DNA of 64,000 bases from NCBI RefSeq assembly GCF_001507435.1, contig NZ_LMWH01000150.1, positions 73,480 to 137,479 of the forward strand, in the 5' to 3' direction. Under the pieces are notes generated by a model that was not told the DNA's origin, did no database searches, and saw nothing but the letters and a program-made list of their open reading frames with translations. Position 1 is the stretch's first letter. Each line of letters starts with the position of its first letter. A program made the position numbers and the translations under genes. Origin of the DNA: Streptomyces sp. NRRL F-5122. GTDB lineage: Bacteria > Actinomycetota > Actinomycetes > Streptomycetales > Streptomycetaceae. Positions 33,239 through 42,405 of the stretch are shown here, one piece after another.

Positions 33239-34459
33239 TCAGCGCAACCGGACCGGCAGCCGCTCCGGTCCCCTGATGAGCATGCCGCCCCGCCAGGTGA
33301 TGGTGTCGGGATCGGTGTCGAGCGCGAGGCCGGGACAGCGCCGCAGCAGGGTGCCGATCGCGATCCGCCCCTCCAGTCGTGCCAGTGGCGCACCCAGGCA
33401 GTAGTGGACGCCGTGTCCGAAGGCCAGGTGCCCTCGCGCGTCACGCCGTATGTCGAAGCGCTCGCCGCCGGGGAAGCGCGCCGGATCACGGTCGGCGTCG
33501 GCCAGAGCCACAAGCACCAGTTCCCCGCCGCCCGGTATCACCGTGCCGCCGATCTCGACCGCAGTGGTGGTGAAACGGTAGGTCGGGGTCTCCACCGGCC
33601 CGTCGTAGCGCAGCATCTCCTCGACCGCGTTCTCCAGCAGTGCGGGCTCGGCGCGCAGGGCCGCGAGTTGCCCGGGGTGGGTCAGCAGGGCCAGGACACC
33701 GTTGGAGACGAGATTGACGGTCGTCTCGTGCCCGGCGACCAGGAGCAGCCAGACGGTGCCCAGCAGTTCACCGGCCGACAGCCGGTCGCCGTCCTCGTCC
33801 GTGACCCGGATCAGCGCGCTGAGCAGGTCGTCCTGCGGGTCCTGCTGTTTGCGGGCGATCAAGCCGGCGAGGTACTCGCTCGCCGCGGCCGCCATGGCCA
33901 TCCGTTCATCCGCGTCCCGGGACGTCAGGGCAGTGTTGGACCAGCGACGGAACGCCTCGCGGTCCAGCGACGGAACGCCGATGAGCTCGCAGATGACGGC
34001 GATGGGCAGCGGGAACGACAGCGCTTCGACCAGATCGGCCCGACCGCCGGGGCGGGCGAGCGCGGCGTCCAGAAGCCCGTCGGTGATGTTCTGCACCCGT
34101 GGCTCGAGGGCCCGCACCCGGGCAGGCGTGAACTCCTTGGCGACCAGTTTGCGCAGTCGGGTGTGGTGCGGCGGATCGGAGTTCAGCATGTGCCGGCCGG
34201 CGGCGATGTTCGACACACCGAGGTCCGGGGAGGCCTGGGACCACTCCTTGGACAGGCTCGGATCCGTCAGCGCGGCGCGCCCCGCCTCGTGCCCCACGAC
34301 GAGCCATGCGTCCGCGCCCTCGGGTATCCGCACCCGATGCACCGGCCCCTTGGCGCGCAGTGCCGCGTAGACCGGGTAAGGATCGCGGGTGAAGTCATGG
34401 CCGAGTCCGGCGAGGTCCACCAGATCACCGGCACCCCATAAGTCCTTCGCATATGCCAC
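33239..34459 (-). CDS. Cytochrome P450 (macrolide-hydroxylase-like CYP107 type)
   Basis: This is a 406-residue P450 with LLLVAGHETTVNLV (I-helix), VEEMLRYDGPVE (ExxR) and heme loop AFGHGVHYCLGAPLARLEG. The LNSDPPHHTRLRKLVAKEFT segment and overall sequence recall CYP107-type enzymes that oxidise macrolides and other secondary metabolites. It starts at GTG 34459, with AGAAGGACGG upstream. It has no neighbouring biosynthetic gene, so it may be a biotransformation or detoxification enzyme. The two P450s differ too much to be recent duplicates. Confidence 0.93.
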   Translation of the reverse strand: MAYAKDLWGAGDLVDLAGLGHDFTRDPYPVYAALRAKGPVHRVRIPEGADAWLVVGHEAGRAALTDPSLSKEWSQASPDLGVSNIAAGRHMLNSDPPHHTRLRKLVAKEFTPARVRALEPRVQNITDGLLDAALARPGGRADLVEALSFPLPIAVICELIGVPSLDREAFRRWSNTALTSRDADERMAMAAAASEYLAGLIARKQQDPQDDLLSALIRVTDEDGDRLSAGELLGTVWLLLVAGHETTVNLVSNGVLALLTHPGQLAALRAEPALLENAVEEMLRYDGPVETPTYRFTTTAVEIGGTVIPGGGELVLVALADADRDPARFPGGERFDIRRDARGHLAFGHGVHYCLGAPLARLEGRIAIGTLLRRCPGLALDTDPDTITWRGGMLIRGPERLPVRLR

Positions 34460-34783
34460 GTGCAGTCCGTCCTTCTGGTGGGCGAAACGCCGATCCGGTC
34501 TGCGGGTGCAAACGTATCCCCCGAGGCACCTCGATGCAGCGGCCGATCCGGCCAAACAGGGCCCCGGGGGCGGTCGGGCGACGGCGGCCACCGAAGGAGC
34601 CGGCCAACACGGTGCCCACCGGCCGGGGCGGTGCTCGTGTCGCGGTACTCCCCGGGGAGTAGCCGCAGCCGCACACCGCCCCACGCAGTACCCCTCGACT
34701 CGCCCTCAGGCGCGACGACTTGCCGTCCGGCCACCGGAAGTCTGGGAACACACCCGGAAACCACGGCGGAGGGAGCCCGAGAC
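34460..34783. other. Divergent promoter region between P450 and MMPL genes
   Basis: About 320 bases without a supported gene; it must contain promoters for both divergent genes. A ribosome binding site GGCGGAGGGAG precedes the MMPL start. I see no clear operator. Confidence 0.4.
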
Positions 34784-36889
34784 ATGGGGGCGGCAGCGAT
34801 CACGAAGCGGGGCGGACGACGGCCACGAGCCGTGCCATGGGTGGTGCTCGGGCTGTGGGTGGTCCTCTTCCTGCTGGCCGGGCCGTCCGCGGGGAAGTTC
34901 TCCGGAGCCCAGCAGAACGGGGCCGTCGACTATCTGCCCGACAGGGCGGACTCGACCCGGGTGGCCCGTGTCCAGAACGCGTTGCCGGGCGGCGAGTCGA
35001 CCGATCTCGTCCTCGTCTACCACCGCGACGGCGGGCTCACCGCGGCCGACCGGCAACGGGCCGCCGACCAGGTGTCCGAGATCGGGACGACGTACGAACT
35101 GACGGGCCGGCCGAAGCCGATCGGGTCCCAGGACGGTGGCACCGTGATGTACGCGGTGTCCAGCACTCGGCCCGGGCAGGACGAGGACGCGCGCAACGCC
35201 TTCGTGGACGGCGTCCGCGACGTAGCGCGCGACGCCGACGGACTCAGCGTCGAGGTCGGCGGGCCTGGGGCCCTCACCACCGACATGAGCAAGGTGTTCG
35301 GCTCGCTCGACGGCACCCTGCTGTACGCGACGCTCGGTGTTGTCACCGTGCTGCTGATCCTCATCTACCGCAGCCCGTTCCTGTGGCTGGTGCCGCTGGG
35401 CGTCGCCGGGGCCGCCGCGGGCATGGCGATGGCCGGAGCGTATGGGCTCCACGAGGCTTTCGACATCACCATCAGCGGCCAGAGCGGCGGGGTGATGACC
35501 GTCCTCGTGCTGGGTGCGGGTACCGACTACGCGCTGCTGCTCATCTCCCGCTACCGCGAGGAACTGCGCCGCCACGAGCGGCCGTACGACGCCATGCGTG
35601 CGGCGCTGCGCGGCTGCGGCCCGGCGATCCTCGCCTCCTCCGGCACCGTGGCGGCGGGGCTGCTGTGTCTGCTCGCCGCCGACCTCAACAGCAGCAGCGG
35701 CATGGGGCCCGTCGCCATGGTGGGTGTCCTGTCGGCACTCGTCGCGATGACCACGTTGCTGCCCGCGCTGCTCGTCCTGCTCGGGCGCCGTGTCTTCTGG
35801 CCCCTGATCCCCGCCTTCGGCAGCGAGCCGCAGTCCCGCCGTTCGTTGTTCACCGCTGTGGGCTCCCTGACCGCACGCCGCCCCCTCATCGTGCTGGTCG
35901 CAGGGGCCGTGCTGCTCGGCGCCCTCGCCCTAGGCACGCTCAACCTGCCCGGAAGCCTCAGGCAGGCGGACTCCTTCACCGAGAAGCCCGAGTCCATCTC
36001 CGCCATGCAGACGCTGGCCCGTGCCTACCCCCGGCGCAGCAGTCAGCCGATCACCGTCGTCGCCCCGGCCGACCGCGCCTCGGCCGTGCTGGACAAGGTC
36101 CGTTCGACGGACGGGATCGCCGACGCCACGGCGGGTCGCAGCGGCGGTGGCTGGACCGAGATCTCCGTCCACGCCGACGCCGCCCCCGAGACACCCGGTG
36201 AGACCCGCACGATCGAGGCGCTGCGCGCCGGCCTCGACCGGTCCTACGGCGCCTATGTCGGCGGCCCCAGCGCGCAGCAGCTCGACCTCGCCGACAGCCA
36301 GGCCCGGGACCGCCGGGTCGTCGTACCGCTTGTCCTCGCCGCCGTGTTCGTCATCCTCGTGGGGCTGTTGCGCAGCCTCGTGGCACCGCTGATGCTGCTC
36401 GTCGCGGTGGTCGCGGTGTGGGGCGCGGCGCTCGGCATCGGCGGGCTGGTCTTCCACCCCCTGCTCGGCTTCGAGGGGACGGATCCGGGGCTGGGTCTGC
36501 TCTCCTTCGTCTTCCTGGTCGCCCTCGGCGTCGACTACGGCATCTTCCTGATGCACCGCATGCGCGAGGAGTCCCTGGCGGGCGCCGCGCCGCAGACGGC
36601 GGCGCTCACGGCCCTGCGCACCACCGGAGGGGTCATCGCCTCCGCGGGCGTCGTCCTCGCGGCGACGTTCGCCGTCCTCACCACGCTGCCGCTGGTGGGA
36701 CTGGTCGAACTGGGCTTCGTGATCGCGGTCGGCGTACTCCTCGACACTTTCCTTGTCCGTACGTTCCTGGTGACGACGGCGAGCATGCTGCTGCGGCGGA
36801 GGGTGTGGTGGCCTGGCCGGCTCTCGCGCGAGCCCGAGCGGCCGGCTCCGCCGAAGGAGCCGCAACCCGTGACCGCCTCCTCGCACTGA
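34784..36889 (+). CDS. MMPL-family (RND superfamily) transporter
   Basis: This is a 701-residue membrane protein with the duplicated MMPL layout: one N-terminal helix (AVPWVVLGLWVVLFLLAG), a porter domain, five helices, then the same again. Signature stretches are GAGTDYALLLISRYREELRR at about residue 245 in the first half and GVDYGIFLMHRMREESLAG in the second. Both retain the proton-relay Asp-Tyr pair. MMPL proteins export lipids or antibiotics by proton motive force. ATG 34784 is chosen by the ribosome binding site and start of the first helix. A terminator follows directly. Confidence 0.93.
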   Translation: MGAAAITKRGGRRPRAVPWVVLGLWVVLFLLAGPSAGKFSGAQQNGAVDYLPDRADSTRVARVQNALPGGESTDLVLVYHRDGGLTAADRQRAADQVSEIGTTYELTGRPKPIGSQDGGTVMYAVSSTRPGQDEDARNAFVDGVRDVARDADGLSVEVGGPGALTTDMSKVFGSLDGTLLYATLGVVTVLLILIYRSPFLWLVPLGVAGAAAGMAMAGAYGLHEAFDITISGQSGGVMTVLVLGAGTDYALLLISRYREELRRHERPYDAMRAALRGCGPAILASSGTVAAGLLCLLAADLNSSSGMGPVAMVGVLSALVAMTTLLPALLVLLGRRVFWPLIPAFGSEPQSRRSLFTAVGSLTARRPLIVLVAGAVLLGALALGTLNLPGSLRQADSFTEKPESISAMQTLARAYPRRSSQPITVVAPADRASAVLDKVRSTDGIADATAGRSGGGWTEISVHADAAPETPGETRTIEALRAGLDRSYGAYVGGPSAQQLDLADSQARDRRVVVPLVLAAVFVILVGLLRSLVAPLMLLVAVVAVWGAALGIGGLVFHPLLGFEGTDPGLGLLSFVFLVALGVDYGIFLMHRMREESLAGAAPQTAALTALRTTGGVIASAGVVLAATFAVLTTLPLVGLVELGFVIAVGVLLDTFLVRTFLVTTASMLLRRRVWWPGRLSREPERPAPPKEPQPVTASSH

Positions 36890-36896
36890 CCGACCG

Positions 36897-36921
36897 GTGC
36901 CCCTCCCTCCCGGAGGGGCAC
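36897..36921. terminator. Hairpin between MMPL and histidine kinase genes
   Basis: A perfect 10-bp stem (GTGCCCCTCC / GGAGGGGCAC) has a five-base loop and begins eight bases after the MMPL stop codon. The right arm includes a GGAGGGG that imitates a ribosome binding site for a GTG at 36926. I take the next GTG (36944), with its own GGAGG, as the kinase start. Confidence 0.75.
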
Positions 36922-36943
36922 CCCCGTGGCGGAGGATGAGCCC

Positions 36944-38182
36944 GTGCAGGCAATCACGACATCGGTACGGCCCCGCCGGGGCGAGCGCATCGTCGCCGCA
37001 CTCAACCGGGACCCGAGGACCGCACCGCACGGCGTGCGCAACGACGCGCTGCTCGCCGTGGCACTCGCCGTCTCGGCCGTGTGCCTCGGTCTGCTCACCG
37101 ACCAGACCCGCCGCCCCGACGCGCTCGGCTGGACGCTGCTGCTCGCCGCCCACGTGCCGATCGTGTGGCGGCGGCGCCGTCCGCTGCTGGTGCTGGCGGC
37201 GGTGGTGGCGCTGGTCGCGCCGTACCACGCCCTGGACAACAACCACGGGGCGCCGCTCCCCGCCTCGTTCGTCGCCCTGTACACGGTCGCGGTCACCGGT
37301 CGTCCCCTGCGCACGATCCTGACGGGCACCGCCGTCCTCGGGATCGTGGTGAGCGTGATGCTCACGGTGAACGCCCATCAGGCGCTCGGGCTCCTGCGCG
37401 TCTCCGGCTGGGTGATCGCGGTGCTCTTCTTCGGCGTCGACGTCCGCTACTACCGTCACTACGTCGCCTCCATCGTCGAACGCGCGGAGCGCGCCGAACG
37501 CACCCGTGAGGAGGAGGCGCGCCGGCGTGTCGCCGAGGAGCGGGTTCGGATCGCGCGTGATCTGCACGACCTGCTGGCGCACAGCATCACCCTGATCGGG
37601 GTGCAGACCTCCGTGGCCGTCCATGTGCTGGCCGCCGATCCCGAGCGACTCGACCGCGCGGCGATCGCCCGGGCACTGGAGGACATCGCCGAGACCTGCC
37701 GCACGGCGCGCGGGGAACTGCGCACCACCCTCGATGTGCTGCGTGAGCAGGGCGCGGAGGGCGAGGCGCGCGGGCCGCTGCCCGGCGTCGACGGCGTCAC
37801 CGACCTCGTGGGCGCGGCTCGGCTCGCCGGCGCCCGCGTCCGGCAGACCGTCCGGATCCGCCAGGTCCCGCCCGCCGTGGGTGCCGCCGCGTACCGCATC
37901 GTGCAGGAGGCGCTGACCAATGTCGTTCGGCACGCCGGACCGGAACCTCTCGTACGTGTCGAGCTCCACGAGAGGGACGGCGCCCTGCACGTGTCCGTGA
38001 CCGACGACGGCACCGGGCCCACCCCCGGTCGAGTCCCCGGCTACGGGCTCGTCGGTATGCGGGAGCGGGCCCGCAGCGTGGGCGGCACCATCGACGCCGG
38101 GCCACGGACGCAGGGCGGTTTCGAGGTGGCCGCCGTCCTGCCGCTCATGACCACCGCCACCACCGGGGAAGGAGCCGGATGA
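36944..38182 (+). CDS. Two-component sensor histidine kinase (HisKA_3/NarL-type)
   Basis: This is a 412-residue kinase. The N-half has about four to five membrane segments (VALAVSAVCLGLLTD, WTLLLAAHVPIVW, PLLVLAAVVALVAPY, ILTGTAVLGIVVSVML, SGWVIAVLFFGVDV). The HisKA_3 phospho-acceptor is RIARDLHDLLAHSITLIGVQ, and the HATPase end has EALTNVVRHAG and GYGLVGMRERARSVGG. It phosphorylates the response regulator encoded next, which it overlaps by four bases. GTG 36926 is an alternative start. The stimulus is unknown; no sensory domain other than the membrane helices is present. Confidence 0.92.
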   Translation: MQAITTSVRPRRGERIVAALNRDPRTAPHGVRNDALLAVALAVSAVCLGLLTDQTRRPDALGWTLLLAAHVPIVWRRRRPLLVLAAVVALVAPYHALDNNHGAPLPASFVALYTVAVTGRPLRTILTGTAVLGIVVSVMLTVNAHQALGLLRVSGWVIAVLFFGVDVRYYRHYVASIVERAERAERTREEEARRRVAEERVRIARDLHDLLAHSITLIGVQTSVAVHVLAADPERLDRAAIARALEDIAETCRTARGELRTTLDVLREQGAEGEARGPLPGVDGVTDLVGAARLAGARVRQTVRIRQVPPAVGAAAYRIVQEALTNVVRHAGPEPLVRVELHERDGALHVSVTDDGTGPTPGRVPGYGLVGMRERARSVGGTIDAGPRTQGGFEVAAVLPLMTTATTGEGAG

Positions 38183-38844
38183 GCATCCGCGTGCTGCTCG
38201 CGGACGATCAGACCCTGGTCCGCGCCGCGTTCGCCATGCTGGTCGAGTCGGCCCGCGACATGGAGGTCGTCGGACAGGCGGGCACGGGCAGGCAGGCGGT
38301 GCAGCTGGCCCGCGAGGCACGCGCCGACGTGGTCGTGATGGACATCCGCATGCCCGACCTGGACGGCATCGAGGCGACCCGGCTGATCGCCGCCGACGAG
38401 GATCTGGCCGGAGTGAAGGTGCTCGTCCTGACCACCTACGACACCGACGAGAACATCGTGGAGGCGCTGCGCGCCGGTGCCTCCGGCTTCCTCGTGAAGG
38501 ACACCAGGCCCGCCGAACTCCTCGACGCCATCCGCACCGTGGTGGCCGGTGAGGCACTGCTGTCGCCGGGGCCGACGGCCCGGCTGATCGCACGCTTCCG
38601 CCGCAGTCCCGTCGCGCCCACGACGGGTGGACCCCAATGCCTGTCCGACCGTGAACGCGAGGTGCTCACTCTTGTCGCACGCGGCCTGAACAACACCGGG
38701 ATCGCCGAGTCCCTGGGTCTGAGCCCGCTGACGGCCAAGACCCACGTCAGCCGGATCATGGGAAAGCTGAGGGCGCGGGACCGGGCGCAGCTGGTCATCG
38801 TGGCGTACGAATCGGGGCTGGTGACGCCGGGGGCCGGTAAGTGA
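38179..38844 (+). CDS. NarL/FixJ-type response regulator
   Basis: This 221-residue regulator has a receiver domain with LLADDQTLVRAAF, phospho-acceptor Asp in VVMDIRMPDLDGIE (about residue 54), VLTTYDTDE and FLVKDTRP. The C-terminal LuxR-type HTH is LSDREREVLTLVARGLNN and SPLTAKTHVSRIMGKLRARD. It starts in ATGA overlap with the kinase gene. Targets are probably the adjacent transporter or the secreted hydrolase, by position only. Confidence 0.94.
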   Translation: MSIRVLLADDQTLVRAAFAMLVESARDMEVVGQAGTGRQAVQLAREARADVVVMDIRMPDLDGIEATRLIAADEDLAGVKVLVLTTYDTDENIVEALRAGASGFLVKDTRPAELLDAIRTVVAGEALLSPGPTARLIARFRRSPVAPTTGGPQCLSDREREVLTLVARGLNNTGIAESLGLSPLTAKTHVSRIMGKLRARDRAQLVIVAYESGLVTPGAGK

Positions 38845-39086
38845 GTCGGCCTGCTTCACAGGGCGTGACCGGCGCGGACGTGATCCAGGGCGCCTGCGCG
38901 TCACGCCCGGGACGTCACCCGCCCGGCCCATCGCAGAGAGCCTTCCGCGCCGTCGAGCACTTAGTGTCGCGGCAGGGGCCGATGTGAATCCCGGCCGCCG
39001 AATGCGCTACGACGCCTGCCGATCCCGGCGCATGCTCGCTCGGGTGCGCCGAGGTGGAGCAGAAGACCTGAGGAGACCCGCTGCCC

Positions 39087-39944
39087 ATGTATGTCTTCGG
39101 ATCACGACGACGCCTGCGACGCATCGCACTGTGCGCATCCACGGCCGCTTTCGCGGGCACGGCCCTGACGATCGGCGGCGGCACCGGGGCCGCCGCGCAG
39201 CTCACCGCTGCACCGGCGGCGAAGAGCAGCAAGCCCACCGTGGTGCTGGTGCACGGCGCCTGGGCGGACACATCGAGCTGGAGCGGCGAGGTCCGGATTC
39301 TCCGGCGCAAGGGATACGCCGTCCGCTCCATCGCCAACCCGCTGCTGGGCCTGACCAGTGACGCGCGCACGGTCGCCGGATTTCTGCGGAGCATTCCCGG
39401 GCCTGTCGTCCTGGTGGGCCATTCCTACGGCGGCTCGGTGATCACCAATGCCGCGGCCCAGAGCGGGAATGTGAAGGCACTCGTCTACGTCGACGCCGCC
39501 GCTCCCGCCGTCGGGGAGACCACCGGGTCGCTGAGCGGTTCCACATCCGCCCTGAACGCACCGGCGAGCAAGCTGTTCGACTCGGTGCCCTACGCCGACG
39601 CCCCGGCCGGAGCCGCCAATCTCTATCTCAAGAGGGACGTCTTCCTCAAGAGCTTCGCCAACAGCCTGCCGGTGCAACAGGCCACGGATCTCTGGGCCTC
39701 GCAACGAGCCGCCTCGACCGCCGCGTTCAGCACCACCTCCAAGTACGCGGCATGGAAGACCATCCCCTCCTGGTACTTCATCAGCAGCGGGGACCGGATC
39801 ATCACGCCCGAATCGGAGATGAGGATGGCCCGGCGGGCCGGCTCGAAGGTCACCACGTTCCAGGGCGGCTCGCACCTCACTCTCATCTCCAATCCGGAGC
39901 CGGTCGCCAAGGTCATCGAATCGGCCATCAGCGCCGTGAAGTGA
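39087..39944 (+). CDS. Secreted alpha/beta hydrolase (GHSYGG type)
   Basis: This 285-residue protein has a signal peptide (RRLRRIALCASTAAFAGTAL to about AAAQ). The mature hydrolase has VVLVHGAWADTSSW, the intact nucleophile elbow VLVGHSYGGSVITN, VKALVYVDAAAPAVGE, acid in FISSGDRIITP and His in FQGGSHLTLISNPE. It is one of three paralogues in the window with 26624-27334 and 55258-56100. ATG 39087 is the first in frame after a CTGAGGAGACC ribosome binding site. The substrate is unknown. Confidence 0.9.
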   Translation: MYVFGSRRRLRRIALCASTAAFAGTALTIGGGTGAAAQLTAAPAAKSSKPTVVLVHGAWADTSSWSGEVRILRRKGYAVRSIANPLLGLTSDARTVAGFLRSIPGPVVLVGHSYGGSVITNAAAQSGNVKALVYVDAAAPAVGETTGSLSGSTSALNAPASKLFDSVPYADAPAGAANLYLKRDVFLKSFANSLPVQQATDLWASQRAASTAAFSTTSKYAAWKTIPSWYFISSGDRIITPESEMRMARRAGSKVTTFQGGSHLTLISNPEPVAKVIESAISAVK

Positions 39945-40044
39945 GGCCGTCCGTACCACCGCGCGCCGCCGGCCGAGGAGGTACGGCCGGTCGAGGCGAT
40001 ACGCGTGCGGGTGCCGCGACTCCCGCTCGGGGCACTTGACCGAC

Positions 40045-40866
40045 ATGATGCACGAGATGACGACGCACCCGTTTCACAACGTCACGCACGCGGCGGAACC
40101 CGCCGCCCTCCTCGACCGGTTGGGCACCGTGTTCCGGACGTTCGACGAACAGGACTCGGGCTGTGTGTCGTACGGGCTACTGGCGGACGGGCGGCGTTGG
40201 TTCGTGAAGACCGCCACGACCCCCGAGGGTCTTTCGTCCCTGCGACGGGCGGTGTCGCTGCACCGCAGCGTCTCGCACCCGGCCGTCGTCCCGCTGGTGC
40301 ACTCCTTCACCACCGACGACGGCCTTGCGCTCGTCCACCCGTGGACGAGCGGGGAGGTCCTCTACCATCCGACCCGCTCGCGCCATGGGGGTCGCGCGGC
40401 TCCCGGAAGCCCGATGGCGCGCTTCAGAGCGCTGCCGCTCCCCGTTGTTCATGCCGCTCTCGACGCCGTCCTCGACGCCCATCTCGCCGTGGAGGCGGCC
40501 GGATTCGTCGCGGTCGACTTCTACGACGGCTGCATGCTGTACGACTTCGACGAGCATCGCATGGTGCTGTGCGACCTGGACGAGTACCGGGAGGGGCCGT
40601 TCGTCCTGGACGCGGACCGACTGCCGGGGTCGACACGCTACATGGCGCCGGAGGAGTCCGTGCGCGGAGCGCGGATCGACCTCCGTACCACCGTGTTCAC
40701 CCTGGGCCGGGCACTGCGCCTCCTGCTGGACGCCGGGGACGACGAAGAGCACTGGCGCGGGACGCCCGAGCAGTTGGAGGTGGTCAGGACGGCCACCGCA
40801 CGCGTTCCCCAGGACCGGTTCCCGTCCGTCCGCTCCCTCGCCGACGCCTGGCGGTCGGTTGTCTGA
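40045..40866 (+). CDS. Protein-kinase-like protein with degenerate catalytic motifs
   Basis: This 273-residue protein has a eukaryotic-type kinase fold: a lysine strand RRWFVKTATTPEG, a helix, a hinge-like FTTDDGLALVHPW, an APE-like TRYMAPEESVRG and a final DRFPSVRSLADAW that matches Pkn-type kinases. In place of HRD and DFG it reads AVDFYDGCMLYDF and VLCDLDEYREG. It may be an atypical kinase or pseudokinase. The start is uncertain: TTG 40036, ATG 40045 or the next ATG; no strong ribosome binding site is seen. No membrane segment. It is a lone gene. Confidence 0.75.
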   Translation: MMHEMTTHPFHNVTHAAEPAALLDRLGTVFRTFDEQDSGCVSYGLLADGRRWFVKTATTPEGLSSLRRAVSLHRSVSHPAVVPLVHSFTTDDGLALVHPWTSGEVLYHPTRSRHGGRAAPGSPMARFRALPLPVVHAALDAVLDAHLAVEAAGFVAVDFYDGCMLYDFDEHRMVLCDLDEYREGPFVLDADRLPGSTRYMAPEESVRGARIDLRTTVFTLGRALRLLLDAGDDEEHWRGTPEQLEVVRTATARVPQDRFPSVRSLADAWRSVV

Positions 40867-41000
40867 GCCAGGGGCCTGAGCCGGGGGCGGGAGTCGCTGC
40901 TTCGGTGCGGGTACCCGCGTTGCCGGGCCCGGGGAGGGCCGCGCCTCCCGCCGTGGTTAGCGTGGCCCCTGCATGTACTGGACCGACTCCGGAGGACCCC

Positions 41001-41402
41001 GTGCCCGTAGCCCTCGGCGAGGACGTGGTGGCGCTGCTGCGCCGCCCCATCACCTGCTACATCGCCACGACCATGCCCGACGGCTCGCCCCAGCTCACTC
41101 AGACATGGGTCGACACAGATGGCGAACACGTCCTGATCAACAGTGTCGAGACGCATCAGAAGACCCGGAACATCGCGCGCGATCCGCGGGTCGCCATCGC
41201 TGTCGCGGACCCCGCCGAGCCGGCCTCCTACATCCAGATCCGCGGCCGTGTGGTGCGTGTGACGACCGAGGGGGCATCCGAACACATCGAGTCGCTGGCG
41301 CAGAAGTACCTCGGCGAGCCCTACCCCTGGTTCGGCGGCCGCGACCAGGTCCGGGTGATCTATGTGATCCGGCCCGAGCGGATCAGCAACCCTCGCGGCT
41401 GA
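41001..41402 (+). CDS. PPOX-class F420-dependent or FMN-binding oxidoreductase
   Basis: This 133-residue split-barrel protein shows the actinobacterial PPOX/F420 pattern: CYIATTMPDGSPQLTQTWVD, NSVETHQKTRNIARDPRVAI and YIQIRGRVVRVTTE, ending with VRVIYVIRPERISNPRG. These proteins bind deazaflavin F420 or FMN and reduce small molecules in the cytoplasm. GTG 41001 is preceded by GGAGGACCCC. It lies alone between the kinase-like gene and the histidine phosphatase homologue. Confidence 0.88.
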   Translation: MPVALGEDVVALLRRPITCYIATTMPDGSPQLTQTWVDTDGEHVLINSVETHQKTRNIARDPRVAIAVADPAEPASYIQIRGRVVRVTTEGASEHIESLAQKYLGEPYPWFGGRDQVRVIYVIRPERISNPRG

Positions 41403-41604
41403 CCGTGCCGTCATCGGCGACGCCCACGCGCCATGCGCGGTCGCCCGGGTGATGTGTGGGCCGTCCGTCCGGTGGGACGGTCCCACGTCTCTCGCCGACC
41501 GGTCCCCCTTCGGCCGGCGGACGGCCCGGGAGCGACCTTCTCCGGTCCGCGTACGGGCCGTACCCGGTAGAGTCCCGCACCCGATCACAGCAGCAGGAGC
41601 GAGC

Positions 41605-42186
41605 GTGACCAGCCGATTGTTCTTCATCTCCCCCGCCATGAGCGCATCGCTGCGGCAGGCCCGCTTCGACGACGGCTGCTCGATCGACGACGGCGGGGCG
41701 GAACAGGCGCGCTCGGCGGCGGGCTCGCTGCCCTCGGCGGTCCGTGCGCTCGTCTCGCCCCGCGTGCGCTGCCGGGAGACGGCCGCCGCGCTGGGCCTGG
41801 ACGGCGTGGAGATACCGGAGTTGGCCGGTCTCGATGCGGGTCGCTGGCGAGGCCGCACCCTCGACGAACTGGGGGCCGACGAACCGGAGGCGGTGGGCAG
41901 CTGGCTCACCGACCCCGCCTCCGCGCCCCACGGGGGTGAGTCGGTGCAGGACTTGTGCGGCCGGATCGGCCGTTGGCTGACCAACGCCCCGGAGACGGAC
42001 GGCCGTACGCTCGCCGTGGTCGAGCCGGAGGTCGTACGCGCGGCCGTCGTCCGGGCATTGGACCTGCCGCCGACGGCCTTCTGGCGCCTCGACGTCCCCC
42101 CGCTGACGGTGACCGAACTCAGTGGCCGGGCCGGCCGCTGGAACCTGCGGCTCGGCCGTCCACTGGCGAGGCCGGACGCCGACTAG
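41605..42186 (+). CDS. Histidine-phosphatase-family homologue with lost RHG motif
   Basis: This 193-residue protein has the phosphoglycerate-mutase-like fold pattern: VSPRVRCRETAAALGLD (usual SPLxRAxQTA), AGLDAGRWRGRTLDEL, GGESVQDLCGRIGRWL and TLAVVEPEVVRAAVVRAL (usual VSHGxxIR). The catalytic N-terminal RHG is replaced by FFISPAMSASLRQARFDD, and the second catalytic His by VEPEVV. It therefore probably lacks phosphatase activity. It converges with cbtA; homologues of alpha-ribazole phosphatase CobC belong to this family, so a cobalamin/cobalt link is possible but unproven. GTG 41605 follows CAGGAGC. Confidence 0.8.
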   Translation: MTSRLFFISPAMSASLRQARFDDGCSIDDGGAEQARSAAGSLPSAVRALVSPRVRCRETAAALGLDGVEIPELAGLDAGRWRGRTLDELGADEPEAVGSWLTDPASAPHGGESVQDLCGRIGRWLTNAPETDGRTLAVVEPEVVRAAVVRALDLPPTAFWRLDVPPLTVTELSGRAGRWNLRLGRPLARPDAD

Positions 42187-42349
42187 GCGATTGACGCGGG
42201 TGTCACCGGGAGCGCCTCGACAACGAGGCGCCTCCCGAAGGGCAACACCCCCTGCATTTGGGTGAGGCCGCGATCGGCCGCTCGTCCGGGACGAGGGACG
42301 ACCGCCTCGTGGCCGCCGAAGGTGAGGCGATGTGCGCCGGTGCCCGGGC

Positions 42350-42395
42350 AACACGAAAAGGCCCCGGGGAGGTTCCACGGGGCCCTGTCGTGTTT
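42350..42395. terminator. Bidirectional terminator downstream of cbtA
   Basis: GGCCCCG / CGGGGCC (42360-42366 and 42378-42384) form an inner stem, enclosed by an AACACGA / TCGTGTT outer stem. On the minus strand the inner hairpin is followed by TTTT. It lies between the stops of cbtA and the convergent histidine phosphatase homologue. Confidence 0.8.
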
Positions 42396-42405
42396 TCCGG
42401 CGGTG

